DNA from: JBLMZW01 sp050259035
Lineage (GTDB): Bacteria > Bacillota > Syntrophomonadia > Syntrophomonadales > DTU052
Assembly (NCBI GenBank): GCA_050259035.1
Contig: JBLMZW010000192.1
Location: forward strand, 1-6,300
Length of the DNA stretch: 6,300 bases
Reading direction: 5' to 3'
The notes under the pieces are model-generated. The model was not told the origin of the DNA. It saw only the letters and a list, made by a program, of their open reading frames with translations, and made no database searches. Shown piece after piece: positions 5,305-6,300 of this stretch (position 1 is its first letter; each line of letters starts with the position of its first letter). A program made the position numbers and the translations under genes.

Positions 5305-6200
5305 TTATTTGGGAATTAGAAATGTAAATTTGACCTGATTGGCTTCTGTCGTTAGCTGAATGTGGCCGTGCAATTTGCCGGCCAGTTCCTGGGCCGAATA
5401 TAAACCAAGACCGGAATGATATTTATCCTTGGAAGTAACACCAGGTTGGAAGAGGGAGGCAGTATTTTCGGCTTCTATAACTCCATGGTTGGCCACTTCA
5501 AAGGCTATAAAGGGACTTATCTCGTAGGTGCTAACCCGCACCCATCTGTCTTCACCCTCATTTTGTTCGGCCGCTTCAATAGCGTTATCAACCAGATTAC
5601 CCAGGATGCGGACTATTTCAAGAATCCTCCCGCGCAGATCAGTCAAAGCGACATCAATTTGAACGTTTAAGCTAACGTTTTTCATTTCCGCGGCCACCGC
5701 TTTAGCATTCAGAAGAGCTCCAATAAAGGGGTTATCTACTTTCATTAACTGGCTGTAAAAGAAGGATTCTTGGCCAAGTTCTTTTATGTAGTCATTAAGT
5801 TCCTGAATTTGGTCAGTATTAGCTAAACCCGAGATTATCTGCAGGTGGTTATTCATATCATGGCGTCGGCTGCGTATCGAATTGACATAGTAAATGAGAT
5901 GATTCGATACTGTATCCTCGGCCGAGGATATTGTTTTTAATTCGGTGGAACGAACAACAGCATAGATTATGAATAGGTTCAAAAGAACGATAATAAGCCA
6001 TAATCCGGTAAGAATAACTTGTACGTGAAGACTTGCCGGTATGCTATCCAGGCATAAATAGAGCAAGATTATTTGAAGAATAAAGGCACAAAGAAGCGCG
6101 AGCTGCGAAGGATGGTTCCTAACAGTCAGCCATAAAGACTTGAATATATGAATGTGTCTGCGAATAAGAAAAGCTACCGGAATAGAGATAGAGCATATCC
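5305..6200 (-). CDS. Membrane sensor histidine kinase, Spo0B/GHKL type, 5' end missing
   Basis: The protein has a membrane part, a dimerisation/phosphoacceptor helix and a GHKL ATPase domain. Numbering from a TTG at 6066: a hydrophobic helix at about 14-38; the acceptor motif SRRHDMNNHLQ (66-76, His69 as likely phosphosite), typical of Spo0B-like kinases such as CitA/DcuS and AgrC relatives; N-box NLVDNAIEA (157-165); LFQPGVTSK (205-213); and the G-box HSGLGLY (217-223). It ends at 253. The TTG has no Shine-Dalgarno, and the same frame continues upstream for 44 more codons with another hydrophobic segment (about 6070-6110), so the true start lies further up. Just past 6200 the base composition changes sharply and an in-frame TGA appears at 6243, so the N-terminal membrane/sensor part is cut off by the join. 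No response regulator is in view. The stop faces the MATE gene across 41 bases. Confidence 0.9.
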
Positions 6201-6210
6201 CCCGAGCTTG
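6191..6210. other. Composition break, probable assembly junction
   Basis: The 100 bases before about 6200 are 41% GC; the 100 bases after are 72%. The kinase reading frame loses its sense across the same point, and a high-GC frame on the opposite strand begins. The join lies in a run of C (6199-6203). No transposase, terminal repeat or att-like duplication is visible. A chimeric contig end is the simplest reading; an insertion boundary or gene transfer edge is possible. Confidence 0.75.
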
Positions 6211-6300
6211 CGCAGTTCCTGATCGGCGAGGACCGCGACTTCAGGGGCGTGGTGCTGATCGGCGGCCTGGCGGCGCGGATCCACGGCATGGCCGACAGCC
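6201..6300 (+). CDS. Internal fragment of an unidentified protein from a high-GC genome
   Basis: Reading + strand codons from 6201 gives 33 residues without a stop, including ELAQFLIGEDRDF and GVVLIGGLAARIHGMADS. 32 of the 33 codons end in G or C, which is strong evidence that this is real coding sequence of a genome near 70% GC, unlike anything else here. Both ends are missing: there is no start, and upstream the frame meets a TAG at 6189-6191 in the kinase DNA. I do not recognise the family. Confidence 0.6.

Noticed and set aside
5305..6066. Complete kinase gene starting at TTG 6066
   Set aside because: No Shine-Dalgarno precedes this TTG and the same frame continues upstream with a further hydrophobic segment, so it is a truncated gene rather than a complete short one.
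6201..6300. High-GC end as a genuine neighbouring gene or genomic island of the same organism
   Set aside because: The switch is abrupt, breaks a gene, and has no mobile-element signs; a chimeric join is simpler, although not proven.

Overview
The window looks like a low-to-mid GC Clostridia-type genome, possibly a syntrophic or sulfate-reducing relative of the Peptococcaceae. This is an inference from purine-rich Shine-Dalgarno sites, GTG/TTG starts, gene families and codon usage; nothing in the window fixes the taxon. The last 100 bases (6201-6300) do not match the rest. They are about 72% GC and carry a coding frame on the + strand with 32 of 33 third positions G or C, which points to a different genome and probably a chimeric assembly join.

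Layout. Positions 1-1531 (minus strand) hold a two-gene B12 unit. An ATP:corrinoid adenosyltransferase (980-1531) lies 47 bases upstream of the large subunit of a coenzyme-B12-dependent acyl-CoA mutase (1-932, C-terminus off the window). The mutase carries Phe/Gln at the two substrate-specificity positions that are Tyr/Arg in methylmalonyl-CoA mutase, so it resembles isobutyryl-CoA mutase. It also seems to start at CTG. Positions 1532-1810 are a divergent intergenic region with a hairpin and repeated elements. Positions 1811-2731 (+) hold a small two-helix membrane protein of unknown function and a compact VOC/glyoxalase-fold protein, 18 bases apart and probably co-transcribed. Positions 2732-3036 hold no convincing gene, but contain a run of hairpins, including a three-way-junction-like fold, that may be a structured RNA or intron remnant.

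Positions 3037-5263 (+) hold a regulator with two MerR DNA-binding domains in one chain, followed after an 88-base gap by a MATE-family efflux pump. The gap contains two inverted repeats around a perfect TATAAT, with no good -35 box. This is a likely regulator-transporter pair. On the minus strand, 5305-6200 encodes the C-terminal part of a membrane sensor histidine kinase of the Spo0B/GHKL type, converging on the pump gene. Its 5' end is lost at the join near 6200.

How the genes work together: the adenosyltransferase makes the adenosylcobalamin that the mutase uses. The double-MerR protein probably controls the pump. The links between the other genes are only by proximity. No tRNA, rRNA, CRISPR array or transposase was seen.
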